Shown: positions 49,147 to 58,719 of the stretch, piece by piece
How the letters are laid out: every line of letters begins with the position of its first letter
Position numbering within the stretch: position 1 is the stretch's first letter
Assembly: GCA_021799405.1 (NCBI GenBank)
Contig: JAJZAL010000007.1
Location: 1-62,780, forward strand
Source: Acidobacteriota bacterium
GTDB taxonomy: Bacteria > Acidobacteriota > Terriglobia > Terriglobales > Acidobacteriaceae
Reading direction: 5' to 3'
Length of the DNA stretch: 62,780 nucleotides
Notes under the pieces: model-generated
The model's database searches: none
The model's input: the letters and a program-made list of their open reading frames with translations, nothing else
What the model was told of the DNA's origin: nothing
Made by a program: the position numbers and the translations under genes

Positions 49147-51254
49147 AGGCGCAGGTGCTCCGGCGCCTCCGGCAATCCGGCCTGTGCGGGCGTCGGCAGC
49201 GTGTGTTTGGCCTGCCACTGATACCGCAAATCGTCCCAGCGCTCGCAGCGGCCGATCCACAGTTGTGCGGCCATGTCGTAGTGGTTCAGGTTGTTGCGCA
49301 GCCAATAGGGCCGGTTATCGCGCAGCCATGCCTGCCGGTAGAGACCGCGCAACAGCGAGTAGCCATCGCGAATATCCTGCATCCAGCCGTTGTTCGAGCC
49401 GATCGTCGCCAGCATTTCGCCGATTTGGCTCCGCCGCTCCGGATCCTCGCTGAGCGAGAACGCCTTGTCGTATTCCAGTACGATCTGGTCGGCGAGCTGG
49501 AACTTCAGTCCGATAAAATCCATGCGCCGCGCGCCCAGTTCCAGCGCATCCAGCGCATCCTGGTTATCGAGCTTTTCCGTGGCTCGTGCCTCTTCCACAA
49601 GCGCGATGGCGCGCTCGGCGTGCAACCGCAGCTCGTGCTCCGCCGGCCGCAGTTTTTCCGCCACCTGCTGGCCCTCGGAGGAGAACGGATCGACCCAGAA
49701 ATAGCTGTCCTGCGCATCGACCAGGCCGGCCTTCTTGAAGAGTGTCTGCGCGGCCATCAGCTCGCGCTGCGCCTGGCTGATCTTGCCCGTCGAGTCGCGA
49801 TGAAACGCCAGTCCATACGAGGCGACAAACGCATCCTCGGAGCTCTCGCCCGCCTGCCAGCCGGCCGCCGCGCCAAACAGCACACCGAACCAGTCCTGGT
49901 CAAAGATCCCTTCGCCGTCGTCGTTCCACGTCGTGTTCAACTCGCCGGTCGATCCCATCTTCTGGCCATCACGTACAAAGAGGCGGATATTATCAAGCGC
50001 CTGCACGTAATTCGGATACACGCGGCTGACATTGCGCACGCTTGGCGCCACCCATGTCTCCAGTCCGGCTTTCGTAAATGGCTCGATCAGCGGCGTGTAA
50101 TCGGGCTGCACGCTGTAGCGCCACGCCACGGCGATCATGTCCTTGGGCAGCGTACCTACCAGCTCCGGCGACTTCACGGCAATGTCGCCCCAGAAGAGGA
50201 GCCGCTTGTGATACGGCTCGAGCGTGGCATGAATGCGCCGCAGAAAGTCGATGTAGACCGCGCCCAACCCCTGCTGCTTGACCTCGGCGTGCGATTGCCC
50301 CATGCCCAGCTCGAAGGTCTCGTCCGCCCCGATATGCGCGTACGGTGCAGGGAAGACCTTGGCCAGCTCGGCAAACCAGCTTGCGATCAGCGGCAGCGTG
50401 CCCGGTGTGCCAGGCGCAAGCACGGCTCCGTGCGGAGTTTCTCCCAGGTCCAGGTACTGCTCGTAGGCCAATACGTGGTGCAGATGGCCGAAGGCCTCCT
50501 GCTCGGGGATCACCATGATGTGATATTTCGCCGCATAGGCGACCATCTCGCGCGCCTGGTCCGGCGTCATTGCGCCTCCCGGAAATGCCGTGACCGGCGA
50601 AACCGGGTACGCGAAAGTCGCCTCAAAGTAGGGCGAGAGGACATTGATTTTGTATGCCGCCAGCGTGCGAATCTCGCGCTTCAGGAAGTCCATGGTCGGC
50701 ATCGGCCCGCGCGACCAGTCGTCGGACAGGCCCCGGTGCGCCATTGCCGGCCAGTCGCGCAGCGTGGGCGCCAGCAGCAGGGCTTCCTCGCCCCGGCCGC
50801 GAATCAATTGCTTCACCGTCTGCGCGCCATAAAAGATCCCGGCTGAAGTTTCGGCGATCACGGCCAGGCCGTTCCGGCCGTCGGGCACCGTGACGTAGCC
50901 CTCGTCGCGCATCGCCGAATCGAGCTTGAGATCATGCCGCGCCAGCAGTTCCTTCGCTCGCGATGTCTCTGCCCGCTCCAGCGAAATCGTTACTTTGCCG
51001 CCAGTTTTCAGGCCGGCATTTTCGGCCGCCTGCTCCAGGTCTTTGGCGGCGAACTGGTCTTCGGCGTCCTTCCCGGCAACAACGCGCACGCCCAGCCTGC
51101 CTGCGGGCTGCGTCTCAACCGCCGTGCACTCTCGTGGCGCGGGCACCAGTTCGAGATTCGAACATGTGGGCGCAGCAATTTGCGACGTCTGCGCAGGCAC
51201 GCAGTTGCTGGCACACAAAAACAGCAATGGGCCGGCGAGGAAAAGAATACGCAT
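49140..51254 (-). CDS. Glycoside hydrolase family 20-like beta-hexosaminidase
   Basis: A 704-residue secreted enzyme with signal peptide (about residues 2-21). The GH20b N-terminal alpha/beta domain covers about 35-150 (GLAVIAETSAGIFYGAQTVKQLI). The GH20 barrel starts near 165 (HRGLSDDWSRGPMPTMDFLKREI), with the catalytic Asp-Glu pair in HIGADETFELG. About 250 further residues, mostly helical, form a C-terminal domain of unknown role. Such enzymes remove terminal beta-linked N-acetylglucosamine or N-acetylgalactosamine. ATG at 51254 starts the signal peptide. It is downstream of the SDR and HGSNAT-like genes on the same strand, an amino-sugar-oriented set. Confidence 0.85.
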   Translation of the reverse strand: MRILFLAGPLLFLCASNCVPAQTSQIAAPTCSNLELVPAPRECTAVETQPAGRLGVRVVAGKDAEDQFAAKDLEQAAENAGLKTGGKVTISLERAETSRAKELLARHDLKLDSAMRDEGYVTVPDGRNGLAVIAETSAGIFYGAQTVKQLIRGRGEEALLLAPTLRDWPAMAHRGLSDDWSRGPMPTMDFLKREIRTLAAYKINVLSPYFEATFAYPVSPVTAFPGGAMTPDQAREMVAYAAKYHIMVIPEQEAFGHLHHVLAYEQYLDLGETPHGAVLAPGTPGTLPLIASWFAELAKVFPAPYAHIGADETFELGMGQSHAEVKQQGLGAVYIDFLRRIHATLEPYHKRLLFWGDIAVKSPELVGTLPKDMIAVAWRYSVQPDYTPLIEPFTKAGLETWVAPSVRNVSRVYPNYVQALDNIRLFVRDGQKMGSTGELNTTWNDDGEGIFDQDWFGVLFGAAAGWQAGESSEDAFVASYGLAFHRDSTGKISQAQRELMAAQTLFKKAGLVDAQDSYFWVDPFSSEGQQVAEKLRPAEHELRLHAERAIALVEEARATEKLDNQDALDALELGARRMDFIGLKFQLADQIVLEYDKAFSLSEDPERRSQIGEMLATIGSNNGWMQDIRDGYSLLRGLYRQAWLRDNRPYWLRNNLNHYDMAAQLWIGRCERWDDLRYQWQAKHTLPTPAQAGLPEAPEHLRLY

Positions 51255-51330
51255 GGCCTCTCCCGAATGAATCAGAATTGCCAGCCAGCCTACTACTTCA
51301 TTGTGCCGCGCACAAGAGCAGAGATCCGAT

Positions 51331-52074
51331 TTAGTAAGTAGCCCGGCCGCCACTCACGTCATAACATTGCCCGGTGACAAACGAGCAATCCCGGCTGGCC
51401 AGGAAGTGGACCACTGCCGCCACCTCTTCAGGTTCGCCCGTGCGCTTCATGGGGATGCGCTGCACCATGTAATCGACCTGAGCGGGCGTAACCTGTTCCA
51501 GAATCTTCGTCCGGATCACAGCTGGCGTTACGGCGTTTACGCAGATGCCTTCCGTCGCCACCTCCTTGGCAATCGACTTGGTCAGCCCGATGAGCGCTGC
51601 TTTCGACGCCGAATAAGCCACCATATTCGGATTGCCTTCCTTGCCGGCGATGGACGCGATGTTCACGATGCGCCCGTAGCCCTGGGCCCGCATATGGGGC
51701 AACACGGCGCGGCACAGATAGAACGGCCCGTTGATGTTGATGTCCATCACGCGATGCCAGTCCTCATCGGACTGTTCCCAGATGGGTGCGGCCTTGCCTG
51801 CCCGCCCGGCATTGTTCACCAGGATCTCGATTGATCCGGCCGTCTCGACAACCTTTGCCACCGCGGCGGCCACCTCGCTGGCTTTGGTTACATCCAGCGC
51901 CAGTGCAAAGGCTCCGCCACCTATCTTCTCTGCCGTTGCGCTTGCCGCGTCAAAATCGATGTCTGCCACGGCCACTCTTGCCCCGGCAGCAGTCAGCCGG
52001 CGCGCAATCACTTCACCAATTCCCATCGCCGCTCCTGTGACGATGGCGGTCTGTCCTGTCAAATCAAGAAACAT
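51331..52074 (-). CDS. SDR-family oxidoreductase
   Basis: A 247-residue classical short-chain dehydrogenase. The nucleotide motif is TGAAMGIG (GxxxGxG), NNAG is present at about residue 87, the catalytic Ser lies in NIASIAG, and YSASK carries the catalytic Tyr and Lys. Asp in VADID after the second strand suggests NAD preference. It is FabG-like in sequence; beside glycoside hydrolases it is more likely a sugar or sugar-acid dehydrogenase. It lies 76 bp before the GH20 gene and 90 bp after the HGSNAT-like gene. Confidence 0.9.
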   Translation of the reverse strand: MFLDLTGQTAIVTGAAMGIGEVIARRLTAAGARVAVADIDFDAASATAEKIGGGAFALALDVTKASEVAAAVAKVVETAGSIEILVNNAGRAGKAAPIWEQSDEDWHRVMDININGPFYLCRAVLPHMRAQGYGRIVNIASIAGKEGNPNMVAYSASKAALIGLTKSIAKEVATEGICVNAVTPAVIRTKILEQVTPAQVDYMVQRIPMKRTGEPEEVAAVVHFLASRDCSFVTGQCYDVSGGRATY

Positions 52075-52164
52075 TTCTCTATGCCTCGTTTACTCCGCAA
52101 ACACACTATAACCGAGGCTGCCCGCACTGTGGTCAGCGTGGAATTATCCGACTCAGAGAGCAGC

Positions 52165-53424
52165 CTAAATCCGAATGAAGATATTTTTCCTGAACATCCA
52201 GAACAACACCAGCCAATAGGTTGCCAGTGTCAGTAGGCCCAGTACCAACGGCTCCAGCGATGCTCCCAGGCAGTTCAGGACCCGCATGCCCAGGTTGATG
52301 CGGAGGCTGCTTTCAACAAATCCCCTGGAAGTTTCGGCCATTACGTACGCTGCAATGGAATTCATGCCCACAACCACCAGCGGAAAGGCAATGCCGCGAT
52401 GCTTCCGCATATCCACAAACCACGAGAAGGCCGCGAGGAACAGGAAGCACACACCGCCGCTGAACAGGGTCCATGCCGGAGTCCAGATGCGCTTTACGAT
52501 CGGGCAGATGCCGGTGAAGTGCAGCACCAGGCCGACGCCCATCAAGACTGCTGCCAAAGCTACAAACCTGAGGAGCGGGATCTTTGGAGCCGACTCGAGA
52601 AACCAGCGCCCCGCCACCACGCCCAGCAGCATGGTGCCCAGCGTGGGAATAAAGCTGAGCGTCAGATAGCCGCCGCTGTTGTACACAAACGGACTGGTGC
52701 GCGGAAACAGATTCAGGAACCAGAGATCAAATGCCTGGCCAAGATTGCTGTTCTTGTTCCAGTGGGCTGCAAATCCACTCAGCAGATGCTGATGCCAGTC
52801 CGGCGGCACGCCTACGGCGGCCCAGTGGAAGGCCGCGCCCGGCGCCGGATATAAAGCCCACGCCAGCCAGTATCCAAACAGGACCGCTCCAATTGAAATC
52901 CACTGCCAGCGCGGCCGCGCGAACGCCAGCAGAAATCCGAACGTGTAGCCGAGGCCGATCTGCGTCAGCGTATCTTCAAAGGTGAAATAGGTGATGGGGC
53001 TGTGCTGTGAGCGCAGAAAGATGCCGAGCGCGATCAGGAGGAAGCTGCGCCAGATGGTATGCGCCAGCATGTGCCGGAAGCTTTGTCCCTTTCGCCTCCG
53101 GCTCCTGATCGAGTAAGGAAGGGCCACGCCCACCAGGAAGGTAAATCCCGGCTGGATGGTGTCATGCAGGCTCATCCCTACCCACTCCACGTGCGTCTGG
53201 TTGAAGGCCAGAAACCGCCAGAGATGGCTCCCCGGGAAAGACTGCGCCACGCGGGAAAACTGGAGCACTTCCCCCATCATGAGCAGCATCACCAGGCCCC
53301 GGTACGCATCCACCGCGACGTTGCGCTGCTGTTGTTGCGCCACGCGTTCCACGACGCCGGTTGCGGCAGGCGCCGCCGCATCGCATTGCTGCCTTTCCAT
53401 CACACTTTCTACAAGGTCGCTCAT
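52165..53424 (-). CDS. HGSNAT-like membrane acyltransferase (DUF5009 type)
   Basis: A 419-residue polytopic inner-membrane protein with about ten hydrophobic segments. The first conserved segment, VDAYRGLVMLLMM, is followed by a histidine-containing loop (FNQTHVEWVGMSLHDTIQPGFTFLVGVALPYS). This is the arrangement of heparan-alpha-glucosaminide N-acetyltransferase, where the loop His carries acetyl across the membrane. Bacterial members are thought to acetylate sugars outside the cytosol. The C-terminus (NLGMRVLNCLGASLEPLVLGLLTL) is also family-like. First gene of the set with the SDR and GH20 genes. Confidence 0.85.
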   Translation of the reverse strand: MSDLVESVMERQQCDAAAPAATGVVERVAQQQQRNVAVDAYRGLVMLLMMGEVLQFSRVAQSFPGSHLWRFLAFNQTHVEWVGMSLHDTIQPGFTFLVGVALPYSIRSRRRKGQSFRHMLAHTIWRSFLLIALGIFLRSQHSPITYFTFEDTLTQIGLGYTFGFLLAFARPRWQWISIGAVLFGYWLAWALYPAPGAAFHWAAVGVPPDWHQHLLSGFAAHWNKNSNLGQAFDLWFLNLFPRTSPFVYNSGGYLTLSFIPTLGTMLLGVVAGRWFLESAPKIPLLRFVALAAVLMGVGLVLHFTGICPIVKRIWTPAWTLFSGGVCFLFLAAFSWFVDMRKHRGIAFPLVVVGMNSIAAYVMAETSRGFVESSLRINLGMRVLNCLGASLEPLVLGLLTLATYWLVLFWMFRKNIFIRI

Positions 53425-53728
53425 GGACGCATCCTCCTCGCAGATTGTCCTTGTTCCCGGGGCGCGCTTTAAAGCAAGCCGTCTTGGCTGCCCACCGGTC
53501 CCCGAGCTTTGTATCCAGTTCCCTCATACGCTTCCCGGCCGGGCGCTCTGCCCAAACCGTGGTGGCCCGGACCGCCCGGACCGGCGGCGTCGCGCTGACG
53601 AAATTAGCCCACAGACGCCCGCGCAAAAGAACGGTATCGGAGATATTACCCGCCCCATTGCACTTCTGCCAATCCACCTGAAGATCCTTCGCGAGAAATT
53701 GTGCCTGTCCAGCTCATGCCGCAGAAAA

Positions 53729-53766
53729 ACAACGAACCGTCCGGAAGTTCACTTCGCGGACGGTTC
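53729..53766 (-). terminator. Intrinsic terminator for the S41 protease gene
   Basis: GAACCGTCCG (53734-53743) pairs perfectly with CGGACGGTTC (53757-53766). Read on the minus strand, the hairpin is followed by GTTGTTTTTCTGC, a T-rich tract. It lies 60 bases after the stop of the S41 protease at 53826. Confidence 0.85.
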
Positions 53767-53825
53767 AGTGGTGGCTTAGTTGTGTTCGGAACTATGCGTT
53801 CCGGGAGAGGAGATCGAAGGCAGTT

Positions 53826-55457
53826 TTAGTGCTGCGCCGGCACTCCCTGCGTCCCCGGATCGCGCGCCATCGCCTTTTCCGCATCCACTTTGAGCGCGTG
53901 ATCCTCGAGCGCCTGCGCTTCGGGAAGGTAGGTGATGGATTTTTCGATCTCCGGATCCCAATTGGCGTGCACGCGCAGTCCCTGCAACTGGCCGAAAGCG
54001 ATGGTGATGATATCTTCCTTGATCGACATCTTCAACCAGCCCATCACGTTATTCAGATCGGCGTCGGTCCAGGCGACGCCCTGGTCCGTCAGGTACTTCT
54101 TGAACTCGTCCAGCGCGGCATTATCCACCTGGAAGTTCTTGTCCACCGTATGGTGAGCGACATACACGGGAGCAAAGTGGAAAAAGACATCCTTGTAGAG
54201 AAGCCTTTGCTGGAAATCATTGAGTTCCGGAGTCGAATATGTCTTGTCCGGAGTAATTCCGCCGCCGCCGTAGACCGTCCGGCCGGAGTCGGTCAGCTTG
54301 ACTTCGCGGTTACTGGAATTCGAAGGCAGAGCTCCGGCGTGATTGTAGAAATAGTCGTAGAGCGAAACTCCCTCGTAGTTCCGCTGGATCAGCCTTCCCG
54401 ACGGCGTGTAATAGTGATACGTCGTCAGGGCCAGGCCCGTGTCCTCGCTCAGGTTATAGACGGTCTGAACGAGCCCCTTGCCGAAGGTGGTTTCGCCCAC
54501 GATCAATGCGCGGTCGTGGTCCTGCAACGCCCCGCTGACAATCTCCGCCGCCGAGGCCGTGCCACGGTTCACCAGCACCACGATCGGGAAATCCTTCCCG
54601 CCGTTGCCGTGCGTGGCCGTATACACCTGGTCGGGATAGGCGCGGCCGCGCTGCGAGACGATCACCTGGCCCTTGGCCAGCACGTGGTCGCACACATCGA
54701 CGGCCTGGCTCAGCAGGCCACCTGGGTTGTTGCGCAGGTCGAGCACCAGCCCCTTCATGTTGCCAAAGCTGTTCAGGGCATCGACGAACTCCTGCCCGGT
54801 CGTCTCCTGGAACTGGGTGATGTGAACGTAGCCAATACCCGGCCGGATCTCATATTTCAGATCAATGGAGGGGTGCGGAATCTCGTCGCGCACCAGGTCG
54901 AAGACAATTGGCTTGGGTGCGCCCACGCGATCCACGGTGATCTGTACATGCGTTCCTTTCGGGCCCTTCAGCGCCTTGGCCACCTGGTCGCTCGACCAGC
55001 CGGCTGTGCTTTGTCCATTGACCGCCGCGATTACGTCGCCGGGGTGAATGCCGGCCCGGAATGACGGTGTGCCCTCGTACGGCGCCACCACGTACACTTT
55101 GTCATTTTGCTGCTGGATAACCATTCCGACGCCGTAGTAGTGGCCGCGCTGATCTTCGCGCATCCTGGCGTAAGCCTTCGGGTCATAAAACGTGGAGTGC
55201 GGGTCCAGCACACGCAGCATGCCGGGGATCGCTCCATCGTAGATGGCGGCGTCTGCCTTATCACCCGTGAGGCGCTCGGCATAGTTCTGCTCTACCAGCG
55301 CATAGACGTTGGCAAAATTCTTCAGATTGTCGCGAAGCTGGCTTTCGTCTTCAGAGGACTCTGCTCCCACCTTGCTCTGCAGGAAGCTGCCTGCCACGGC
55401 GCAGATGACGAAAAAAAGAACGAGGCTAAAAAATGCGCGGCGCGCGCGGGGAGTCAT
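53826..55457 (-). CDS. S41-family carboxyl-terminal processing protease
   Basis: A 543-residue exported protease, anchored by an N-terminal hydrophobic segment (about residues 8-26). A PDZ domain covers about 108-185 (GVGMVIQQQNDKVYVVAPYEG). The S41 core spans about 205-370 and keeps the catalytic dyad: S302 in RGTASAAEIVSGALQDHD and K327 in TTFGKGLVQ. A C-terminal extension to residue 543 is predicted helical. It trims periplasmic proteins at their C-termini, as Prc/CtpA do. ATG at 55457 begins the anchor; the frame extends 156 bp upstream without coding character. It is the active counterpart of the dyad-less S41 gene at 12522. Confidence 0.92.
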   Translation of the reverse strand: MTPRARRAFFSLVLFFVICAVAGSFLQSKVGAESSEDESQLRDNLKNFANVYALVEQNYAERLTGDKADAAIYDGAIPGMLRVLDPHSTFYDPKAYARMREDQRGHYYGVGMVIQQQNDKVYVVAPYEGTPSFRAGIHPGDVIAAVNGQSTAGWSSDQVAKALKGPKGTHVQITVDRVGAPKPIVFDLVRDEIPHPSIDLKYEIRPGIGYVHITQFQETTGQEFVDALNSFGNMKGLVLDLRNNPGGLLSQAVDVCDHVLAKGQVIVSQRGRAYPDQVYTATHGNGGKDFPIVVLVNRGTASAAEIVSGALQDHDRALIVGETTFGKGLVQTVYNLSEDTGLALTTYHYYTPSGRLIQRNYEGVSLYDYFYNHAGALPSNSSNREVKLTDSGRTVYGGGGITPDKTYSTPELNDFQQRLLYKDVFFHFAPVYVAHHTVDKNFQVDNAALDEFKKYLTDQGVAWTDADLNNVMGWLKMSIKEDIITIAFGQLQGLRVHANWDPEIEKSITYLPEAQALEDHALKVDAEKAMARDPGTQGVPAQH

Positions 55458-55860
55458 AAGCGGATGAAACCTCCGGACGGCAGTGGCGGCCTTTGCCCGA
55501 TAACGGCTTCCCAACGAGCGCTCTCGGAATGGCCCGGATTGCGCTTCCCTCTTGATACAAATTGACCTTGCCCATCTTCGGCAAGGCCACGGGAAATTGG
55601 AAAACCGCTCCACGTCGGTCCACGGAGCCGTCTTGACTTACAGTATAACACCGCGGTGTTTGACGCATTTAGACGCATTCAGGTAGCTGCATGTCTTGGG
55701 GTTACCCTCGCGGCCGGTCTGCCTTAAGGATAGCTCGCCCCGGTCTCAAGCGGGTGACGCGCTAAAGATTCCGATGGAGGATCGCCTTCCTGCTCTCCCG
55801 GAGTTTACAATGACGTCTATGCTCCAGGTAGCAAAAGTACGTCGTGCCCCTTGCGTTGAC

Positions 55861-57600
55861 ATGATCACTTTCAAGTTTCTTCGCGTTCCCATGGCGCTGG
55901 TGTTGGGCGCGGCTCTGTGTGCCGGCCCGGCTCTTGCGCAGTCCGATTTTTCCACCCCCGCAAACCCGTACGGCGGTCAAACTGTCGAGGAGATCATCGC
56001 TCGCGTCAACGACCAGATCATCACGAACTCCGACTATGACCGCGCCTTGCAGGAGATGGACCAGGAGGCGCGTCAGCGGGGCGAGTCCATGCAGCAGATG
56101 GCAGATGACCGTAAGAACCTGCTGCGCAGTCTGATCGATCAGCAACTCTGGCTCTCCAAAGGCAAGGAGCTGGGCATCACCGGCGAAACCGAGCTGGTCA
56201 AGCGGCTCGATGAGATCCGCAAGCAGTACCACCTGGCGTCGATCGATGCCTTGGAGCAGGCCGCCAAGCAACAAGGTGTTTCCTTTGAGGATTTTAAGGC
56301 CAACATCCGCAATCAGATCATCACCCAGGCGGTGATGCGTGATCAGGTGGGCCGCACGATTCAAATCACTCCTGGCGAAGCCCTGCAATATTATGAGCAG
56401 CACAAGCAGGACTACACGCAACCCGAGACCGTGCGTCTGAGCGAGATTCTCGTGTCCACCGGCAACCCGCCTACCGAGAGTGCGGCGAAGCTGGCGGCGG
56501 CCAAGGCGAAGGCAGAGGATATTGAGGCCCGGTTGAACGCGGGCGGCGACTTTGCCCAGCTTGCGCGCAGCTTCAGCGATGGCCCAACCGCTTCCGCGGG
56601 CGGCGATCTGGGCCAATACCGCCGCGGGGACCTGGCAAGCGTGATTGCGGATAAGACGTTTGCCCTCAAAGTGGGTCAATACACCGAGCCCATTCACACC
56701 CGCCAAGGCTACGTGATCTTCAAAGTGACGGCGCATACCGCCGGGGGGGTGCAGCCTTTCGACAAGGTCGAGAATCAGGTGGAAGACGCGCTCTACATGA
56801 GCCGGATGGAGCCGGCCATTCGCGCCTATCTGACCAAGATGCGCGAACAGGCCTATATCGACATCAAGCCGGGCTTTGCGGACTCGGGCGCCAGCCCGAA
56901 CGAGACCAAGCCGGTTTACAGCGCCTACGTGCCGCCAGTGCCAAAGAAGAAGAAGAGGGCGGAGCGCACGCGCTACCGCGAAACATCACGTGGTTTCCGG
57001 GAGAAATCGCGGCTGGGCGAGTCCGCCTCGGAGAAAAGCAAGAACGCCAAGAAGAAAGAAGAAAAACGCGCCGAGGTTGCGACCGAGCGGCCCGGCAAAA
57101 AAGAGAAGATCCGCTTTGGCCAAAAGCCGCGGGAAACTCTGCCCACCGCGACCAACGCGACTGTGGAGAACGGCGGCGCAATGCCGGAGACCACGGCCAG
57201 TCTTCAAGGGCAGGAAGATCAGCTGAATCAGAGCGCTCCGCGAGAACAGAAGACCCGGTTCAGCTATCGCGCCCGGAAGTCCAAGAAGGAAAAGAAGAAG
57301 GAAAAGCAGCTGGCCGCGCCGATTCCGCCGCCAGACGCAGCCGAGGTGGCTGATCGTCAGGCACAATCTACCCCGTTGGGGTTAGGTGCCAATACCGCTA
57401 AGAAGAAAAAGGCATCATCCCCCGTCGAGGGCGAAAAGACCCGCCTGAGCGACCAAGCGAAGAAACATCAAGTGAAAGAGAAGAAGCCACTCATGATGAC
57501 GCCTACCCCACAGGAACCAGGAGCACCTGCTCCGGCGAGTCATCCCGAGGCGCCGCAACCGGCACAGCAGCCGGCGCCGCAGCCGGCACAGCAGCAATAA
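55861..57600 (+). CDS. PpiC/SurA-type peptidyl-prolyl isomerase with long basic tail
   Basis: A 579-residue periplasmic protein: signal peptide (residues 1-26, ALA-QS cleavage), a SurA-like chaperone domain at about 38-185 and one parvulin domain at about 188-292 (VRLSEILVSTG, DFAQLARSFSDGPTASAGGDLG). Residues 360-579 are low-complexity, dominated by Lys, Glu, Arg and Pro. A loose motif K-x-R-x-S/F recurs there (RTRYRETSRG, KIRFGQKPRE, KTRFSYRARK, KTRLSDQAKK), and the protein ends in a PAQQ-rich terminus. SurA-type isomerases assist outer-membrane protein folding; the tail is not part of the family. ATG at 55861 was chosen because it starts the signal peptide; starts up to 165 bp upstream are possible but less likely. 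Confidence 0.85.
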   Translation: MITFKFLRVPMALVLGAALCAGPALAQSDFSTPANPYGGQTVEEIIARVNDQIITNSDYDRALQEMDQEARQRGESMQQMADDRKNLLRSLIDQQLWLSKGKELGITGETELVKRLDEIRKQYHLASIDALEQAAKQQGVSFEDFKANIRNQIITQAVMRDQVGRTIQITPGEALQYYEQHKQDYTQPETVRLSEILVSTGNPPTESAAKLAAAKAKAEDIEARLNAGGDFAQLARSFSDGPTASAGGDLGQYRRGDLASVIADKTFALKVGQYTEPIHTRQGYVIFKVTAHTAGGVQPFDKVENQVEDALYMSRMEPAIRAYLTKMREQAYIDIKPGFADSGASPNETKPVYSAYVPPVPKKKKRAERTRYRETSRGFREKSRLGESASEKSKNAKKKEEKRAEVATERPGKKEKIRFGQKPRETLPTATNATVENGGAMPETTASLQGQEDQLNQSAPREQKTRFSYRARKSKKEKKKEKQLAAPIPPPDAAEVADRQAQSTPLGLGANTAKKKKASSPVEGEKTRLSDQAKKHQVKEKKPLMMTPTPQEPGAPAPASHPEAPQPAQQPAPQPAQQQ

Positions 57601-57630
57601 GCCTTGGGCGGTTGATTTCGGCCATTCTGC

Positions 57631-57667
57631 CGGGTCCGGGATTTCCTCCCGGGCCCGCTCCGTTTTT
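57631..57667 (+). terminator. Intrinsic terminator after the isomerase gene
   Basis: CGGGTCCGGGA (57631-57641) pairs with TCCCGGGCCCG (57647-57657) with one T-G wobble around a five-base loop. TTTTT at 57663-57667 follows. It lies 30 bases after the isomerase stop. Confidence 0.8.
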
Positions 57668-57705
57668 GGGGAAGACGAGGCTGTTGCGTTAATCTTCTCG
57701 GCAGA

Positions 57706-58704
57706 ATGAAAGACATTTATATTGCCGATCTTGCCGCCTTCGACGAGGGAAGACTCTTCGATGGCTTCTTCCTGGTTCTAACCAGGCAGCAGCGCGTGAC
57801 TAAAAGCAACAAGCCCTATCTGAACGTCGTCCTTGGCGATAAGACCGGCCAGCTCGAAGGCCGCGTCTGGGATCCCGGCGATCCCCGCATCGCGAAGGAG
57901 TTCGCTTGCGGCGATATCGTCAAGGTGCGCGGCAGCGTCTCCCGCTATGACGACCGACTGCAGATGAAGATCGACCAACTCCGGCAGGCCCTGCCAGCGG
58001 AGGTGGACAAAACCGACCTGCTACCCGCAACCACCTACGATATCGACAGCCTTTGGAACCAGCTTCAGGCTTGCATTGAGAGTATTACCAGCCCCCATCT
58101 CAAACGGCTGCTCACGGCGATCCTGGCCGATCCGGCGATTGCCCAGGCCTATCGCGAAGCGCCCGCTGCTCGCCAGCTCCATCACGCCTGGCTTGGCGGC
58201 CTGCTGGAACACGTCGTCAGCCTTTTAACGCTTGCCGATCGCGTCGTTCCGCACTATCCCATTCTTGACCGCGATCTTGTGCTCACCGGTGTCATCCTTC
58301 ACGACCTCGGCAAGATTCGCGAGCTGAGCTGGGATCTTGGCTTCGGTTATACGGTCGAGGGCGTCCTGCTCGGCCACATCCAGATGGGCGTCGATCTGGT
58401 CGAGAAGGCTATTGCCGGCCTGCCTGACTTTCCTGACCGGCTGCGCACTCTGGTTCTGCACATGATCCTGAGCCACCACGGCAAGCTGGAATTTGGCTCG
58501 CCGAAGCTGCCCATGATTCCGGAGGCGCTGGTGCTGAACTTCCTCGACGACCTCGACGCCAAGATGCAGGCCATGGCGACCGAATTCGAAAAGTCGGCAA
58601 GGGAAGGCAAAGGTCCTGACGAGCTGACCAACAAGGTTTGGGCGCTCGATAACCGCCAGTTGCTGAATACCAGGCGCTGGCTGGACGAAAGGACGAAGGA
58701 ATAG
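57706..58704 (+). CDS. YhaM-like 3'-5' exoribonuclease (OB + HD)
   Basis: A 332-residue cytosolic enzyme. The N-terminal OB-fold nucleic-acid-binding domain covers about residues 15-88 (YLNVVLGDKTGQLEGRVW, GDIVKVRGSVSRYDDRLQM). The HD domain runs from about 160 (LHHAWLGGLLEHVVS with the first metal His, VILHDLGKIREL with the HD pair, HMILSHHG further on). This is the YhaM/CBF1 layout; YhaM degrades RNA and DNA 3'-5' using Mn2+. TAATCT 16 bases before the ATG may be a -10 with a very short leader. Single gene, convergent with the EVE gene. Confidence 0.88.
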   Translation: MKDIYIADLAAFDEGRLFDGFFLVLTRQQRVTKSNKPYLNVVLGDKTGQLEGRVWDPGDPRIAKEFACGDIVKVRGSVSRYDDRLQMKIDQLRQALPAEVDKTDLLPATTYDIDSLWNQLQACIESITSPHLKRLLTAILADPAIAQAYREAPAARQLHHAWLGGLLEHVVSLLTLADRVVPHYPILDRDLVLTGVILHDLGKIRELSWDLGFGYTVEGVLLGHIQMGVDLVEKAIAGLPDFPDRLRTLVLHMILSHHGKLEFGSPKLPMIPEALVLNFLDDLDAKMQAMATEFEKSAREGKGPDELTNKVWALDNRQLLNTRRWLDERTKE

Positions 58705-58719
58705 CGGCTTCCAGCGGAC

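Noticed and set aside
49155..50846. Long plus-strand open frame of 563 codons opposite the GH20 gene
   Set aside because: It is the antisense shadow of a clear GH20 coding sequence in GC-rich DNA; it is rich in Arg/Val/His/Leu without domain character. The same holds for long frames opposite the penicillin-binding protein (10739-12220), GH3 (45420-47015) and ygfZ (6108-7271).
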